Shown: positions 44,485 through 57,481 of the stretch, piece by piece
Position numbering within the stretch: the stretch's first letter is position 1
Layout of the letters: each line of letters starts with the position of its first letter
From: Drechmeria coniospora
Lineage: Eukaryota; Ascomycota; Sordariomycetes; Hypocreales; Ophiocordycipitaceae
Reading direction: 5' to 3'
NCBI RefSeq assembly: GCF_001625195.1
Contig: NC_054391.1
Coordinates: forward strand, 2,449,390 to 2,513,389
Length of the DNA: 64,000 nt
Notes under the pieces: model-generated
Told to the model about the DNA's origin: nothing
Databases searched by the model: none
What the model saw: the letters and a program-made list of their open reading frames with translations, nothing else
Made by a program: the position numbers and the translations under genes

Positions 44485-47012
44485 GGTGGGCGGTGATCAA
44501 TTACCAAGATGTAAACAGGAGTGGTCCGTAAAAACCCAAGACCTGAATGTTGGAGCAGTCTCGGGCGAACAATTCTGCCTCGTTCAGCCTACTGATGGTG
44601 GTGTTCACAGTCGATCATCGACGACGATGTCATGAAGGGGATGCCGCGATGCTGGATAGTAGAACTGCCACTCAGAATAGAAAGAGTGATTAGAAATACG
44701 CGATAGTAGAGAATTGAATTTTGACGAGAAGGTGTGATGAGATGTGGGATTTGGGCGGTTGGGGTGGCTGCCACACCTTTCAGGCCGACAATGCGAGGTG
44801 CACTTGCCTTTCTTGCACCACTATTGCACTCCGCCACTCTCGCTTGTGCTCCCTTTCCAAGCCCAGTAGCTAGCTGGCTGCATTTCCTTCCAGCTCGAGT
44901 TGGCAGGGGATATTTGGTGGCAGGAGTGAGGGCGACAACAGCGGATGGAAGGGCAGGCGCGTCTCTCTACCAGCCAACGTTGGCTCTGGGGAGCATCTCA
45001 TCCTTGCCAGACGTGGAAGGGGTGGATGGCATTCACATGAATCGAGCCAAAGGTTGCAGGGGCATGAGGATGCACTGCTTCATCGAGTGCCTCGGTGCGT
45101 TACCCCGTACTCGCCATGGGGTGGGTTGGCAGGTCACTTGACCGACCTGGCCAATGCTGCTCGACGAAGCAACCGCGATGTGACGGAGCAACAACTGAGC
45201 TTCCGCAATCCATGTCTTGGCCATTCAATTTATGGCAAACGACAGAATGTGCCAAGATGGTTCCCCAAATTGCAGGATGGGAACCGTCGCTGTGCGTCAG
45301 AAGACGACGGAAAACATTTGTCGATCGACAAGATACCCACAATGGACCGGCCCCATATCGGTACTCGATGAACGATGATTGCGATAGTTGGGTCTGGACT
45401 GGGGGAAATGAACTACTTTTCCTGCATATGTTGACGTGGATGGTGTCGTGCCTCTGGTCGAAAGTGAAGAGCTGGATTTGACAAATGTTCGAACCGACAA
45501 GGCGACAACGAGTGACGTCGGGTGAGGCAGGTAATGTAACGGGAGATTGGGATGGCAGAAAGGCTTCGTCAAGTGGACAGGAGAAAGAGGAGAAATGGCC
45601 CGGCTCGGGAAGCAGCCACCACTCCTCGTTGTCGACGATTCCGACAAAGTTGCTGACAGAAAATCAATTAACTGATGATGGCGAGTTTGAGTTCGGGGTA
45701 CCGCATGAGGCACCGATGAAATCAGGTACACGGATTACGTTGAGAAGCGAACGAATGCCGTTGCTGATTCATTTACGGTTCATACGGAATACTACCCTTG
45801 CTTAAATAATCGTTCTTCCAGGTAGGTGTAGGTCTGCGGCGAGCGTCCAGCTAAGGTGCTAGCTGGACAAACCACAACTGATGCTGCACACGCACGGCAG
45901 ACAGTGTAATTGCACGTGCACGTACTTTGTTGTACCAGTGGTTCATTCTGGTGATATAAAGGTAAAGGGGACGACAGTACGGAGTACCGCATCGACATTT
46001 TCGCCACAGTAAGTACACATAAGTGTACTGTACTGTACGTAAGTACAAGACTTGTATTCCTGTGGGCGAGGCAGAACTCAGTCTCGTCACCACAGTGCAA
46101 CATGGAGGATCCATCCTCGCAAGGGGGGGGAGTACTATTCGGCACGATGGGAAGCAAGTATTAGTCATGACACCAGTCACCTTCCATAGGGACTTGCTTG
46201 CAGTGCGATAAATGCCTTTTCCCGCTCGTCGTAAGTACGTGCAACTGAATGATCGAGGCACCATTGGTTGTTGTGCCGTGTGCAGTACTTATACTGTAAG
46301 CACCTGTGTGGAGTACTGGGTACTAAAAAGCATCATATTGGTCTCGTTATACGGAGTATAGGTCTCGTTAATGTGCTGTGCTAAAAATAGCGAGCGCACA
46401 CCGAGTGCGCAGTATCCGTTACGGACTCCGTAGTTATTACTTACTTGATTAGTGTTAAGTACTTACAATTACTAACTGTGGTTCAGGTCAGTACAAGTGC
46501 CCGTTCGGAGACAGTCAGGTAAGCAAGTGCACCTTGTTCAATTGTTCAATAGTAAGGTTGTATTCAAGACTAAAGCTTGCCCTCCTTCCAAGCTTTTACG
46601 ATTCTGTGCCTTTGTGGCCGCCTGGTTGATAGGGCAGACTCCACTCTCCCAGGTCTGCCCCACCTTCCGGCCTAGCCGAGCTTTCCTGTACTCTTGCGTC
46701 TAGCCTTACAACAAGTGCCTGTGGAATGTACTTACAAAGTGCATGAAAGTACATACTTAACTAAGTACTGTATATCGGCTCTACGGAGTAATTACAGCAT
46801 CTGCAGAGTAAGTACTTACGTATTACTCCGACTGCCTGCACAGCCTCAGCGCTGTGGCGCCTGCCAATGTCTTGGCGCCTAACTCGGACCTGACGCCCCA
46901 ACATTTTCAACATCCCATTCACAACACCAGGCGTTCGACCACCCGTGGGCAAATTCACAGATTGCGCCTGCTGAAAACACCACTCGCCATCGATCACCTA
47001 CGGTAATCAAAC
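44485..47012. other. Long divergent intergenic region between mei2-like and PLAC8 genes
   Basis: 2.5 kb with no recognised gene. On the minus strand 44,500-45,730 is pyrimidine-rich with normal GC and may be a long mei2-like leader or promoter. 45,950-46,850 is rich in TACGGAGTA/TACTCCGTA and GTAC motifs (near 45976, 46341, 46425, 46780). Frames of 105-145 codons here lack any family signal. Confidence 0.5.
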
Positions 47013-47688
47013 ATGGAGCCCCCGCGCCAACATTCTACAGAATGGGAGAGCAGTCTCTGCAACTGCTCACCCTGCTCCTCTTGCCTCCTCGCCTGCTTTC
47101 TGCCATGCATCCGTATGTTTCTTCTAGTCTCCCTTGGGGCACAGCGTGTTGACATGGCTCTCGAATCATACAAGTCTTTGGCAAAACGGCGGATCGCATG
47201 AAGGATCCGACCATGGAGACAAGCGAGGCGATCAATGGCGAATGCCTTGTCTTTGGCGCCATTCACTGCTTCACCGGCTGCGGGTGGATGTAAGAGCCCC
47301 CCAGTTACCAGTGCTTGCACATCAAAGACCTTGAATCTGACTTCTGCCTCCTCCGCTTTCCCCTTCCTCTAGCTATAACCTCCTCCAGCGTAGCGAGATA
47401 CGAGAAAAATATGGCATCCAGGGTAGCGGCTTGGGCGACTGCTGCACAAGCTACTGGTGCCTCTGTTGCGCACTCATCCAGCAGGACAACGAGGTCAAGC
47501 GCAGGGCCATACCCGCCGGTCCCATCACCCAGGGGTACCAGAGCCAGAAGGAGGGCATGCAAATGCCCGCGCCGGCTTATGTCCAGCCGCCGCAGCACGA
47601 TATGGAGCAGGGCATCCAGCAGGCCTACCCCGCGGGGCAGCAGCCGATGCACTACCCCCCAGGTGTGCAAGGCCAGGAGAAGCAGTAG
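47013..47688 (+). CDS. PLAC8-family Cys-rich protein
   Basis: Three exons: 47013-47112, 47175-47289, 47373-47688 (176 aa), with consistent phases. The PLAC8 domain covers about residues 10-110. Its Cys pattern includes LCNCSPCSSCLLACFLPC, the FGKTADRMKDP segment, FTGCGW and GLGDCCTSYWCLCCALIQQ, followed by DNEVKRR. The C-terminal tail is Gln/Pro-rich (about 115-176). Members are small proteins at the plasma membrane or ER, linked to cell-size control and metal (Cd, Zn) or Ca handling in plants and fungi. The substrate here is unknown. Start Met 47013 lies just before the family homology. Confidence 0.92.
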
Positions 47689-47955
47689 CCGCAAGGCAAC
47701 TGGTACGGCGTTGAAGCCCCTGTGTACAGCCTCGGGTGCCTGCTGATGGCCTTTTTCTCATCAGTTCAACGAACATGAGGCTCGCTGGATGAACTCGCAC
47801 GGCACCTGACTTGTGTGTGTATGAATGCTGTTGTTTCCACTTGAATTCAGTCTCCTATTGTGTATCTATTTGACCCTGCTTCACGAAGCCCAAAACTCCG
47901 GCAATAAATTGAGATTTTTTTTTTACATGACAAACGCTCTTCGTTCCCAGTTGTG

Positions 47956-49784
47956 TTATGCGTAGAGCTTTTTCTCGTAAGCCTCCATGTTGACGTTGCC
48001 TTCAAGCTGAGCGCTTGACGTGCGCAGCTCAAAGCGAACTGTTCCATCAACGGTCTTCTCGTGCAGCTCAGCCAGGCTCGTCATGCCGCAGTCTTGCATC
48101 GAGTGCTTCAGCCCAGCAGCCAGGTACGGCACGAACTTGTTAATGGAGCCGCGGTGGGCCACCGAACCCGATACGCCTTGAGCGACGAGGACGCTATCGC
48201 CCTCGGAAAAGTATCTCGCGGTGCCGGCGTTGCTCTTCTGGCTATCCTTGCCGCCGCCGCCGGCCTTCTTGTCCTGCATGGCGTCGATGCTGCCCATGCC
48301 GCGGTACGCCTTGACCAGCTTTCCCTCCCGTGAGACGAACGAAGTGCCTGGGGATTCGGTGGTGCCTGCCAGAAGGCCGCCCATCATGACGGTGGAGGCG
48401 CCCAGGGACAGGCCCTTGACAATATGGCCCACGTTTTGCACGCCGCCATCTGCGATGCACGGAACGCCAAAGCGGGCAGCGAAATGACTAACGTTGTAGA
48501 CGGCAGCAGCCTGGGGACGCCCGACAGCCATAACCTCCTGCGTAATGCAGGCGGAGCCGCTCCCCATGCCGATTCGAAGACCGTCGACGCCAGCGGCGAT
48601 GAGGGAGGCAGCCTGCTCGCGCGTCACGACGTTTCCACCGATCACGTCCAAGTTGGGGAACGTATCTTTGATCCACTTGATCATTTCAACCTGGTACATG
48701 CTGTTGCCTTGAGAGCTGTCGAGGATGACGATGTCCAGACCGGCATCGACGAGCCCCTTCAACCGTATCTTGTCTTCGGGACGAGTGCCAATGGCAGCGG
48801 CGCATATCAGCTGTTTGCTGTCAGGCAGCTTCGACGCCAAGGGGAAATGCTGGTTCTTAGTCAAATCGGAGCGGGAGATCATCGAAACAAGGTTAAAGTC
48901 CTTGTCAACGATGGGCAGCTTCCCTTTTTTGGACTTGGCGAGGATCTTGTTGGCTTCGCCGAGAGTGACGCCATCGGGCGCAGTGATGAGGTCGGTCACC
49001 ATAACGCTCGAGACAGGCACATCATTGTCCTCCTCAAACTGGAGGTCTCGGTTGGTCAGAATTCCGAGGAGCTTGGAGCCCAACTTGCCGGTTTCTTTGC
49101 TTCAGTCGTCAGCATGGACCCAGGGGACAAATGAGCACTGGTACAGCGACAGGCAAGGGTGGGGTTGGGCATGAGCCGATGTCATAGTATACAGGTGTCC
49201 ACATGAAATGAAATTCCATACGGCGGAACGAAAGTTATAAGTTATGGGGTGATAATCATGAAATACCGAGTCAGAATGAAGGGTGCTAGATGGGTGTGCG
49301 TACCAGTGACAGGGAAACCGCCAAATCCCCATTTCTCCTTGAGGGCTTTTGCCTCGCCAACGGTGAGGCTGCGGTGGATGACGACGGGATCGAGGATGAA
49401 GCCGTTCTCGTAGCGCTTGACCTTGCGGATCATGTCGGCCTGGGCACTTGGCGAGCAGTTGTGGTGGATGACACCTAGACCACCTTGCAGCGCCATGTGG
49501 ATGGCCATCTCGTGCTCCGTCACCGTGTCCATGGGCGACGAGACGAACGGCGTCTTGAGGGTGATGCGACGCGTGATGGGCGAGTCCAACGAGACTTCTG
49601 AGGCAGGGAAGCCAATATAGCCCGGCAGCAGAAGGAAGTCATTGTAGGTGAGGCCGCCATGCTTGGCCGTGTCCATTAGCTCATGGATGTCGAGCCCATC
49701 GCTGCGGTTATACTCGGCCAGGACTTCAGGTGCCGTTCTGTGGTCCAGGACCTGGACGCCCTTTTTGAGGGTTGCGGCAGCCAT
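47956..49784 (-). CDS. IMD: Inosine-5'-monophosphate dehydrogenase
   Basis: Two exons on the minus strand: 49784-49304 and 49094-47956, giving 539 aa. The 209-nt intron uses an acceptor that restores [14 protein letters not shown]. The enzyme oxidises IMP to XMP with NAD+, the first committed step of GMP synthesis, and is the target of mycophenolic acid. Landmarks: [32 protein letters not shown]; a CBS pair (about residues 115-235); LDSSQGNS; and the catalytic loop [12 protein letters not shown] with Cys about residue 343. Then come [16 protein letters not shown] and [14 protein letters not shown], and the flap [10 protein letters not shown]. The window also holds a PRPP synthetase gene of the same pathway, about 43 kb away and not co-regulated by position. 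Confidence 0.96.
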
Positions 49785-50888
49785 CTATAATAAAAGTCCC
49801 GAGGTTGACGATTAGCTAGGCGGTGCGAGGCTCGACTGGTCGGATTTGAGGGGGCGCTTCTTCCCGTGGGAGGAGAAGGCGAGGGGTAACAAAAAAAAGG
49901 TCGGGGCTTCCATACTTAAGGTTGAGATTCAAAAAGTTTTTCCTTTCCACTGCCCGCTTTTGCGATGGGTGCTCGGAGTAAGTACGGAGTACAACGACCA
50001 AGTATACATGTAAGTACAGTACTTAAGTAAGTATTACTGTACGTTCCAAGTGCGCATGAAAATTCTCCAAGTACCGACCGATCTATGACAAGGTCTACGG
50101 AGTAAGTAGGGTCGTGAATGGACAACCAGTGCGGGTCTGGTTAATGGCACTCACTCATAGTGGGGCAGCCTGTACAGAATGTGAACGCATGCTAACATTG
50201 TGTTACACTCTCTCAAAGTGTCAATAGCTTCATGAGTGGGTGCAGTGGTTAATTTTTAAACTGTTTGCTCAAAGTTAATAGCTTTTAATTATCATGCTGA
50301 TACTCTAAACTCCGTAAGATAAGATAAAGATACTTCAATGAAGAATCATAAAAAATATATAATTAAATGAATCAATTTATATTTTACTAGTACTCTGTAG
50401 TTGTTTCTGGATCTAATCATTGTGTACTCGTTCATGATAGCTGTGTGCTGCCATTTCACCGTTAAAGGTATAACTAATTCCTAGGCCCATGCTAATTACC
50501 CATTCTCTCATTTGAGTTGGAGTATTCAGTATCCTGTCCCGCGACCTGGCAGCCGTATCCATGGCTCAGGCCATGACGATCACATGCCCTCTGAGCCACT
50601 GAGCGTGTGTGAAACGTACTTGCACAGCCCCCTTTTTACCCTCCCACATCGCTCCCCACAGTTCGATTAGACTGCTGCGCCAAGAGTTCATGCAGGCCGA
50701 ATATCGCGTCAGGCTTTTTCCGTCATGATTCATCCTACTCGCAATCCCGACCCCGCAAAAGCAGTTGTTGATGTCATCAAGATTGCCATGCCCTGCCTCG
50801 ACTTACGATAAAGTTGACCTGAATACCGTCGCCAGCATCACTTCAAGCCAAGAAACGGTCTCGTGGGGAGTGGCGATCTCAACCCGAA
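49785..50888. other. Divergent promoter region between IMPDH and the zinc-ribbon gene
   Basis: Includes TACGGAGTA near 49983 and 50096, an AT-rich block at 50220-50410, and CT-rich sequence before both start codons. No gene recognised. Confidence 0.5.
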
Positions 50889-51479
50889 ATGTTCTTCTTC
50901 TTCGTGTGCGGCGAGCACACCTTTCGCAAGGAAGTAAAGGGTTACGAAGGTGTCGTTTGTCAGTGCCACCATTGCGGCAACATGTCAGGCCGCGTAATCA
51001 AGAGCCATCCCTGGTTCACATTCTGTTTTGTTGTAAGTACATGATCGTCCTGCTCCGTGCTGCACCACTTCTTCAGGTATTGCATCGCTTTATTGTCGCG
51101 CCTCAAAGTCTCTCCCGCCTGCTACCAATTCCATGATTCCCCACGACACAAAATTGAAGCGTCTCCAGCGAGAGCAGGGTTCGCCTTGGGATTCGTTTAC
51201 CTTCCCCTCCCCTCCCATTTAACGAAAAACCTGCTGCAGAACCAAGACGCTGACTTCGATGGCTGGTAGCCCATCATCCCCTTTTCCATCAAGGGCTACA
51301 AGGATGTTTTTTGTCACATCTGTAGTTTTCACCAACCGCTTGAAAACCGCCCCGATGTCCTGGCCATGGCCAATGGAGGTCAAAACCAACTGCAGCATCC
51401 GCCCCAGCTGGGATGGACTCAACAAGCTGGACCGCCACTGCAACAACCACAGCAACCTTACGGCCAGCAATATGGCTAA
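50889..51479 (+). CDS. Small zinc-ribbon protein (zinc-ribbon 15-like)
   Basis: Two exons, 50889-51032 and 51270-51479 (117 aa); the 237-nt intron has GTAAGT and a TAG acceptor in phase 0. The protein opens MFFFFVCGEHTF, with a Cys cluster CQCHHC and later CHIC, giving two CxxC-type pairs able to bind zinc. The tail is Gln/Pro-rich (QQPQQPYGQQYG). Similar short fungal proteins are conserved but have no proven role. The gene is too short per exon to stand out as an open frame, and the splice model rests on the match of both halves to the family. Confidence 0.8.
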
Positions 51480-52804
51480 CCCCCACATTTAAAGTCCGTG
51501 TGCAAGGTGGGCGCGGCAGGTCCGCGTTGTCTGGTCCTTTTAAGATCTATGCAATGGTGGTGGTAGATGTGAGCCTGGCATGTGGCGGAAGGAATGCTCT
51601 GTCGATGACTGCCGAAGATCGAAAGCAAGGGCACCAAATGTGCCTTTTGGCAGTATGCCTTTCGCGGGCTCCAGCCATGATCTAGCGGCAAGCGGACTTG
51701 GACTCCTGTTTGTTTTATTATGAGCTCGCGAAATTCGGGAAATGACATCCCGTACGCACCAGACGGACGCATCGAGGCAGAACCACCCACGTGCCTCTCG
51801 AAGGCACGCTGAGTGACATCTGGAACTGGATCAGCGAGTTTCAATATCGGAATTCGGGGAAACTTGTCCAAGCCGCTGGTTTTACAGTGTATCGGGGTTC
51901 ATCATGATCCATCCTATGCCTCCTATGCCTTTGTTCACAGCCACGAATAGACCAGGCGATGCCTTAGAGCACTGGTTGGTCATATCATACACCATGGCTT
52001 GACCGCCTCTGCGTGTTGAGGCCCGTTTAACCATCTACATAGCCCCCATCCGTGCCAATAGACACCAGCCAGTCAGCAAGGCCCAGAACAAGCGTCTCAA
52101 CTATAATGATATTTAACCCGACCCGGCTGATATCAAACTAAAGGACTCCATCTCGTGCGGCAGTCTTGGTTGCCTTGCAGGAGATGTAATAATATTTATG
52201 CCAAAGCCAGTCCATTCGTGATGCATCAAGCTTCAAGTATATCCATTCGTCCCGTCACCTACCCAAACGTCAAGCCGTCGTCGGTCGACAACACGGGGAT
52301 TTATCCTTGTTCTTTTTCACTTCATCTCTATCGCAACATTTGAGACGGAGACAATTACGCATGATGCAGGATGGGTCGTGCAGAAATCTGATACCAATTA
52401 CGCAGGAACAAGGAGTACGCTACGATGGATAACTACGGATACGACATGGAAACAAGTCAACGACGGTGATCTGACCGCACTCCGGTTCGCATACAACCAC
52501 TAGGGCTAGATTCATCGGCACCTGACGTCGCAAGAAGTCGTATATCCCTTCCTTTAGCTCACAGCTCACAGGGCGCCTGCCATTTGAAACAAAGCATTTG
52601 ATTCGCAGTTAGGCATGACCTCCGAACTAGAAACAATAAGACGACGAAGTAGATGGACTAAACCCATCACCGTCATCACCTGCCTCTCAAGGCAGGACCG
52701 GCTATGTCCATCCCACGTATGGGTGCCAGATCCGTCGCTTTTGTCAGGCTAACTCGGGGATCCGGTCAAAAGTTCACCATTCCTCTGCACCAATGCTACC
52801 ATAT
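51480..52804. other. Intergenic region between zinc-ribbon and RPL29 genes
   Basis: No gene was recognised. A 131-codon minus-strand frame at 51476-51871 overlaps the zinc-ribbon stop and shows no domain. The genes converge here. Confidence 0.45.
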
Positions 52805-53174
52805 TCAAACCGCAGCTCGCTTGCCCTCCTTGGCTTCCTTCTGTTGGAACGTGTCAGCAACCGTAAATCATGAAAAATACCATGGTTGTCCTACCAGTGC
52901 TTTGGCAGTCCCATGGAGAGCATGCCGGTGGTTCCGGCGAAACTTGGGATCGGTACCCTTCAGAGACGGATATCTCGAAGTCTTGGGCTTCTTGATTCTA
53001 ATGATTTGTGAGCGGCTTTGTTTCAGGTCGTCGGCTGCTGTACGCAAACTGACCCGTTTCGGTGCGCCTTGCGCCACTGGTTATGTTGCGAGGAGTTCTT
53101 CGATTCTGCCCAGTCACTCGTTAGCATTCCCTGCGGGGAAAAAACCATGGAGTTCATCCTCACTCACTCGCCAT
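52805..53174 (-). CDS. RPL29: 60S ribosomal protein L29 (eL29)
   Basis: Four exons on the minus strand: 53174-53168 (only 7 nt), 53105-53054, 52997-52895, 52840-52805, giving 65 aa. The product reads MAKSKNSSQHNQWRKAHRNG, then KKPKTSRYPSLKGTDPKFRR and NHRHALHGTAKAL, then a Lys/Ala-rich end, which is the full eL29 pattern. The protein is a small basic part of the 60S subunit. Three introns of 54-62 nt make up nearly half the gene, and the first exon holds just two codons plus one base. This layout is common in fungal ribosomal protein genes, where introns help control output. Confidence 0.93.
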
Positions 53175-54220
53175 CTTGCTGGTGAATGAAGTTTGAGTAG
53201 TTAGTCAGGAAGGTGGTTGCCGTTCGACTGGTCTTCGATTGACAGAAAAGTGTGCGCCACTACCACTGTGCCCTAGCGAGAGAACTAGACCCACTCTTAG
53301 ATATTTGTCATCGATTCTGATTATATAAGCATTCATTGTCGCGGATCTAGCAATAATAATGGGTAATATGGAGGTGCGATGAATTTGACGCGCTAAGTCA
53401 CGTTCAATCCATGCTAGCATTCATACGGATGAACATCCATCCAGAGTAATACTGTACAGAGTAAGTATTTACTTACATGTAAGTAAGTAAATTAATATAT
53501 GTATTCCTTACTCCGTACTGTACGGTAAATTGAAGATTTGGCTGAAAAGCATTGCTGCCACAAGATGCAACTTACTCCTACGCTGCAATAGCCACCTAGC
53601 TGTTTTTAGACAAATCAGTGCTGGAACATTTGGAAATAATAAAAAAACTGATAGTATTAGTATTAGTAATTCAGTGTTATTTTTAAGTGTGCTTCTGAAG
53701 CATCTTTCATGAGTCCAATCAAGAGAAATTGTCAGGAGACATACGGTACTTGTAGTGCTAGCTGCATGGATCACGTTACAAGACACGGGACTGCTTGCAG
53801 GAAGGGGACTAATACCTTACAGAGTACTCCGTATAATAGTCTTAGATACATGTATACACAACTAGCAGAGCTCCCCTCCCCAGACGAAGGAAGTGGTGCC
53901 TCTCAAGGGGTCAATACATCTATTACCTTCGTCCTTGCAATAGCTATAGCCTACCCATGCCCGTTACGAGTATAAACCAATATGGCCTGCAGAGAAGTAA
54001 TGCTCACAGCGACTTGGTCCTAATTATTGAAACTACAAGATCGCTCAAGTATCTCTGCTATAATCAATCCAATTCCTACGGAACATGGAGTACTACAGAC
54101 GGCCGAGATAGCAGAGAAACAATGCACGTCGGAAGTCATCTGATCTCTTTCATTTTTCATGATATTTGGTTCATCGTCGCTCTAGGTGACACCACCCCTG
54201 TCTCCCACGTGCCCGTCACA
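53175..54220. other. Intergenic region between RPL29 promoter and TFC4 3' end
   Basis: The RPL29 promoter lies right of 53174. TACTCCGTA-type motifs occur near 53505 and 53826. No gene recognised. Confidence 0.45.
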
Positions 54221-57200
54221 TTACAGCTTCAGGTTGCTCTTCAGCAACGAAAGTGCCAAAGCATTGTTTTTCAAAGCCATCAATGACACAATCTTGTTCA
54301 TCAAAATGCACGTCGTGAGATCCTTACCCCCCCCTTCTTGTTTGCAGGCCCGTAATGCTTGGGTATAATATTCCGAGCTCATGAAACCGATTCCCAGCAG
54401 TTGAAATAATCGCCCCACGTTGTAGAGGCGTTCCCCCATGTAGCATCCCGTGCCAGATTGCAGATACTGGGACAAGAATGCCTGACCTTGCAGCAGCAGG
54501 AATTGGCGATTTGCTGATTGTCGTTTTAATCCATAGTGGACATACGCCAAGCCAAGGCTCAGGTTGACCATGGGGTTTGTCGGGTCAAGGGATCGTGCGC
54601 GCAACAAGTACCCTGCAATCGTTAGCACACGAAGCTGAGAAAAGACAACGGTACGGAAGGCCGCCTAACCCAACGAGTATGCATAGCTCGTGGAAGTAAA
54701 TAGGATATGCCCATAGAGCATCAGCAAGCAAACATCGATGCTGGTGGTGGGCAAGTCACTGTCGCCCACCCCTCCATCAGCTCTGCCATGCTCCCAAAGT
54801 TGCATCATCGCTCCATCATGTCTGGCATCGATGGCCTTGATCTGCCGCAGGATAAACTTCTGTGCCGGGCCCGACGTGTACCAAGACACAGGGGATTGAC
54901 AGAGCCTTGAAAGGAGAGCGAACATTCGATAAGAATCTGTCATGGCGCCATCCCTCATAAGATATCGAGCTGTCGCTACACATCTTTCTTCGTCGCCTGT
55001 GTAGATGGCACATACTAAGTTGGTAACCAAGTCAGACGAGTCGGAGTATATGGTCCTGCGGCTGGCTCTGCTTACCACTCCAGGCAACGTAGATTGCAAA
55101 GCCATGTTCAGAGGACTGGAACACCGTCGAATCTTTAGCAGCTTGACAAATTTGATATGCCTCCTCCCGTCGGTGGAGAATGGCCAAGGCAATGGCATAA
55201 TCCAGAAATAAATCCAGCCAGTCTTCGAAAGAGATGCCTTCATGAGACATCAAGCTTGAACGTCCAAGCTCTCGCCCATGCTGGTCGCCATGCGGAGCAA
55301 TAGCTGTATGCTTCTGTTAAGTTGCGCGTTCGTCCCACGTCAATTAAACAGCAAAATGTAACTCACATCGTGTCAGCCGCTCGTACATTTGTGACAGCTC
55401 TGAGTCGGGAGGTACTACTCCTGAGACCTGAGAAGGGCCCCTGGAACCGAGGAAGCCCAGATACTTGTCCCAGGTGTAGAATCTCTTCAACGACCTGAAG
55501 TCGTCCACAAGCTCCTGCGACGTCGACATCCAGGAAAGGAGGAGATCGTTGCGACCGGCAAGGATTTTCCGCTTTAGGTCCCGGACGACCTCATATTGAT
55601 GTGAGAGCTTGACTGCTCGTGCTTGCTCATCCTGGAGCCGTTTATCCGGCCCTGCGAGCCGCTTTGCACGGTACCGCTTTGGGATTACCGGTTTTTTTGC
55701 GTCGTCCTTCGACCCTGTTGGCTTACCTTTTGGGCGGACAGAGGGAGCCTTTCGGCGCCGCTCCAAGCCATGTTTGGAAATTTCCAGCAATGGTGCGCTC
55801 GTCAAGGCTCCCATGCTGGAGGCGCCTGCGCCCGATAAATCCCGCGCTTCCCGGAGGGCCATGGCCTCAGCGGCGAGTATGAGGGCCTCTTCATCCTCTC
55901 TGGCTCTCTCGTACATGTTTGCCAGCTCGATGCGGGCGTCGATACTATCCTCATCCACATCAATCGCCGCAAGAAAGCACTCCTCGGCGGTGGGTTGCTC
56001 CTCCAGGGTAAGGTAACAGCGTCCCAGCTGCAGCAACGTAGCCGGGTCGGGATCTCCCGGTATGGCACGGAGCAACTCATAATACTTGATAGCTTGGGAG
56101 TGTCGTCCACAATGAGCAAGTTCCGTTGCCAGCTCGTAGACAAGAAAGGGGAAATCGATGGCGAACTCCTTCGACTCGGCGTCGGATGGATTCAGCCATT
56201 CCATGTGAAGCTGGGAAAGTGTCAGCGGACATTTTCTCTGCGACAAATCACATGATGGAAAGCCAGTACCAGTGCCTCCGATTCGTGGCCCAGCCGGAGT
56301 CGATAAGTTGCTAAGCGGATGCGCAGATCTCGAGGCAAGGCCTCACCGTACAGCGCATCATTGGTGTTGATGGCATCGAACTCGGGGACGGACGATCGCC
56401 GCGCGGCTCCGGCATCCCACTCCCGGTCGTCAGCGGTCCATCCATCCCAGTAGTGCTCCGATGATCGCCCGACAAGCCACCGTGACAGCGACTTCAGTTG
56501 GCATATGCCTTCCTGGTAGCGTTCCGCCGAGGCAAACAGCTCCACGTACACGCCGATATCATGCCAGAGGAAAGTTTGGTGACGATCTAGATTTGCCTCG
56601 TGGTCAAAGAACTCCCGGTAGGCTTGAATGGCCGAAGGAACAGCCGTGGCGACCTTTCTACTATCTACACAAGCCTCAGCAAGCTTGCGGACTGTATCCA
56701 AATCATACGGTCGACGCTTGAGTATGAGCTTGTACTCGGAAATGGCAGCAGAAAAGTGACCCTGCCGATGGCATACGGCTGCCTTGCCAAGCCTAGAATC
56801 AAGATGGGTGGGCTCGGCCCTCAGCGCGGCTGAGAAGCAGAGCCGGGCAGTGTGGAGATTTCCGGCTTCGTTTTCTGCTATCGTGTCTAGCGCGAAGGAT
56901 GCACAGCTCACCCATCCCGATACATCCTTGGGTCGGAGGTGCGCAGCATAAACCATTGCGGAGAGCGCCCTGTCATTCTCGCCTCGTTCACGGAAGATGG
57001 ACGCCAGCACCGTCCAGGCCTGGTGGGTCTCTGCATTGATCCTGATCACCTCAAACGCCAGGTCTAGAGCTTGGTCGTAGTCGCCACCAAGGAAGGCCTG
57101 GTTGACCCTGGAGAGACGTGCGGTGATGTCACCCCTTGGCTTGGCCGCCTTTCGTGGCCCACGAGCTCCTCGACCACGAGCCCCCCCACGGGATACCTGT

Positions 57201-57481
57201 GCATTGTCTGAGGAGCCATGATGGGAGGCTAGAAATTCCCGAACAGACTCGTCGAACTTGGCAATGTCACCTTGCAGTTCCTCCAGGTCGGAGTCGGCGT
57301 CTGATCCATCATCAGAATTCCTTTCGGGGTTTACCGTCAGTCCAAGCACTGGCACGGCGTTGAATGAAGTTAATCTATTTGCACCGCTGTCAGGTGATTC
57401 TTCTCTAGGATTATTAGCTAGATCATCCATCCGAGTGTCCAAGATAGGACTTCTTAGGGATATCCGAGAAGTGGTCGACAT
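54221..57481 (-). CDS. TFC4: Transcription factor TFIIIC subunit with TPRs (Tfc4/Sfc4)
   Basis: Five exons on the minus strand: 57481-56252, 56210-55367, 55303-55076, 55014-54670, 54612-54221, giving 1012 aa. Phases fit. Intron 1 is only 41 nt. Tfc4 is the tauA TPR subunit that recruits TFIIIB (Brf1/Bdp1) to tRNA genes for RNA polymerase III. Visible: an acidic N-terminal patch (DDGSDADSDLEELQGD), an Arg/Gly basic stretch (about 100-118), a first TPR array (about 120-330), TPRs around 440-530, then a basic hinge (RRRKAPSVRPKGK, about 562-575). C-terminal TPRs include NPMVNLSLGLAYVHYGLKRQ and GRLFQLLGIGFMSSEYY. An alternative start at Met18 (57430) is equally plausible. Confidence 0.9.

Noticed and set aside
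44734..45141. 135-codon plus-strand frame in the mei2-PLAC8 spacer
   Set aside because: Low-complexity Ala/Pro/Arg composition and no recognisable family; likely chance in GC-rich leader sequence.
47315..47746. 143-codon plus-strand frame
   Set aside because: A shifted frame over the third exon of the PLAC8 gene, whose conserved Cys pattern fixes the true frame.
51476..51871. 131-codon minus-strand frame
   Set aside because: Overlaps the end of the zinc-ribbon gene and shows no conserved feature.
52704..53189. 161-codon plus-strand frame
   Set aside because: It is antisense to the well-supported RPL29 gene.
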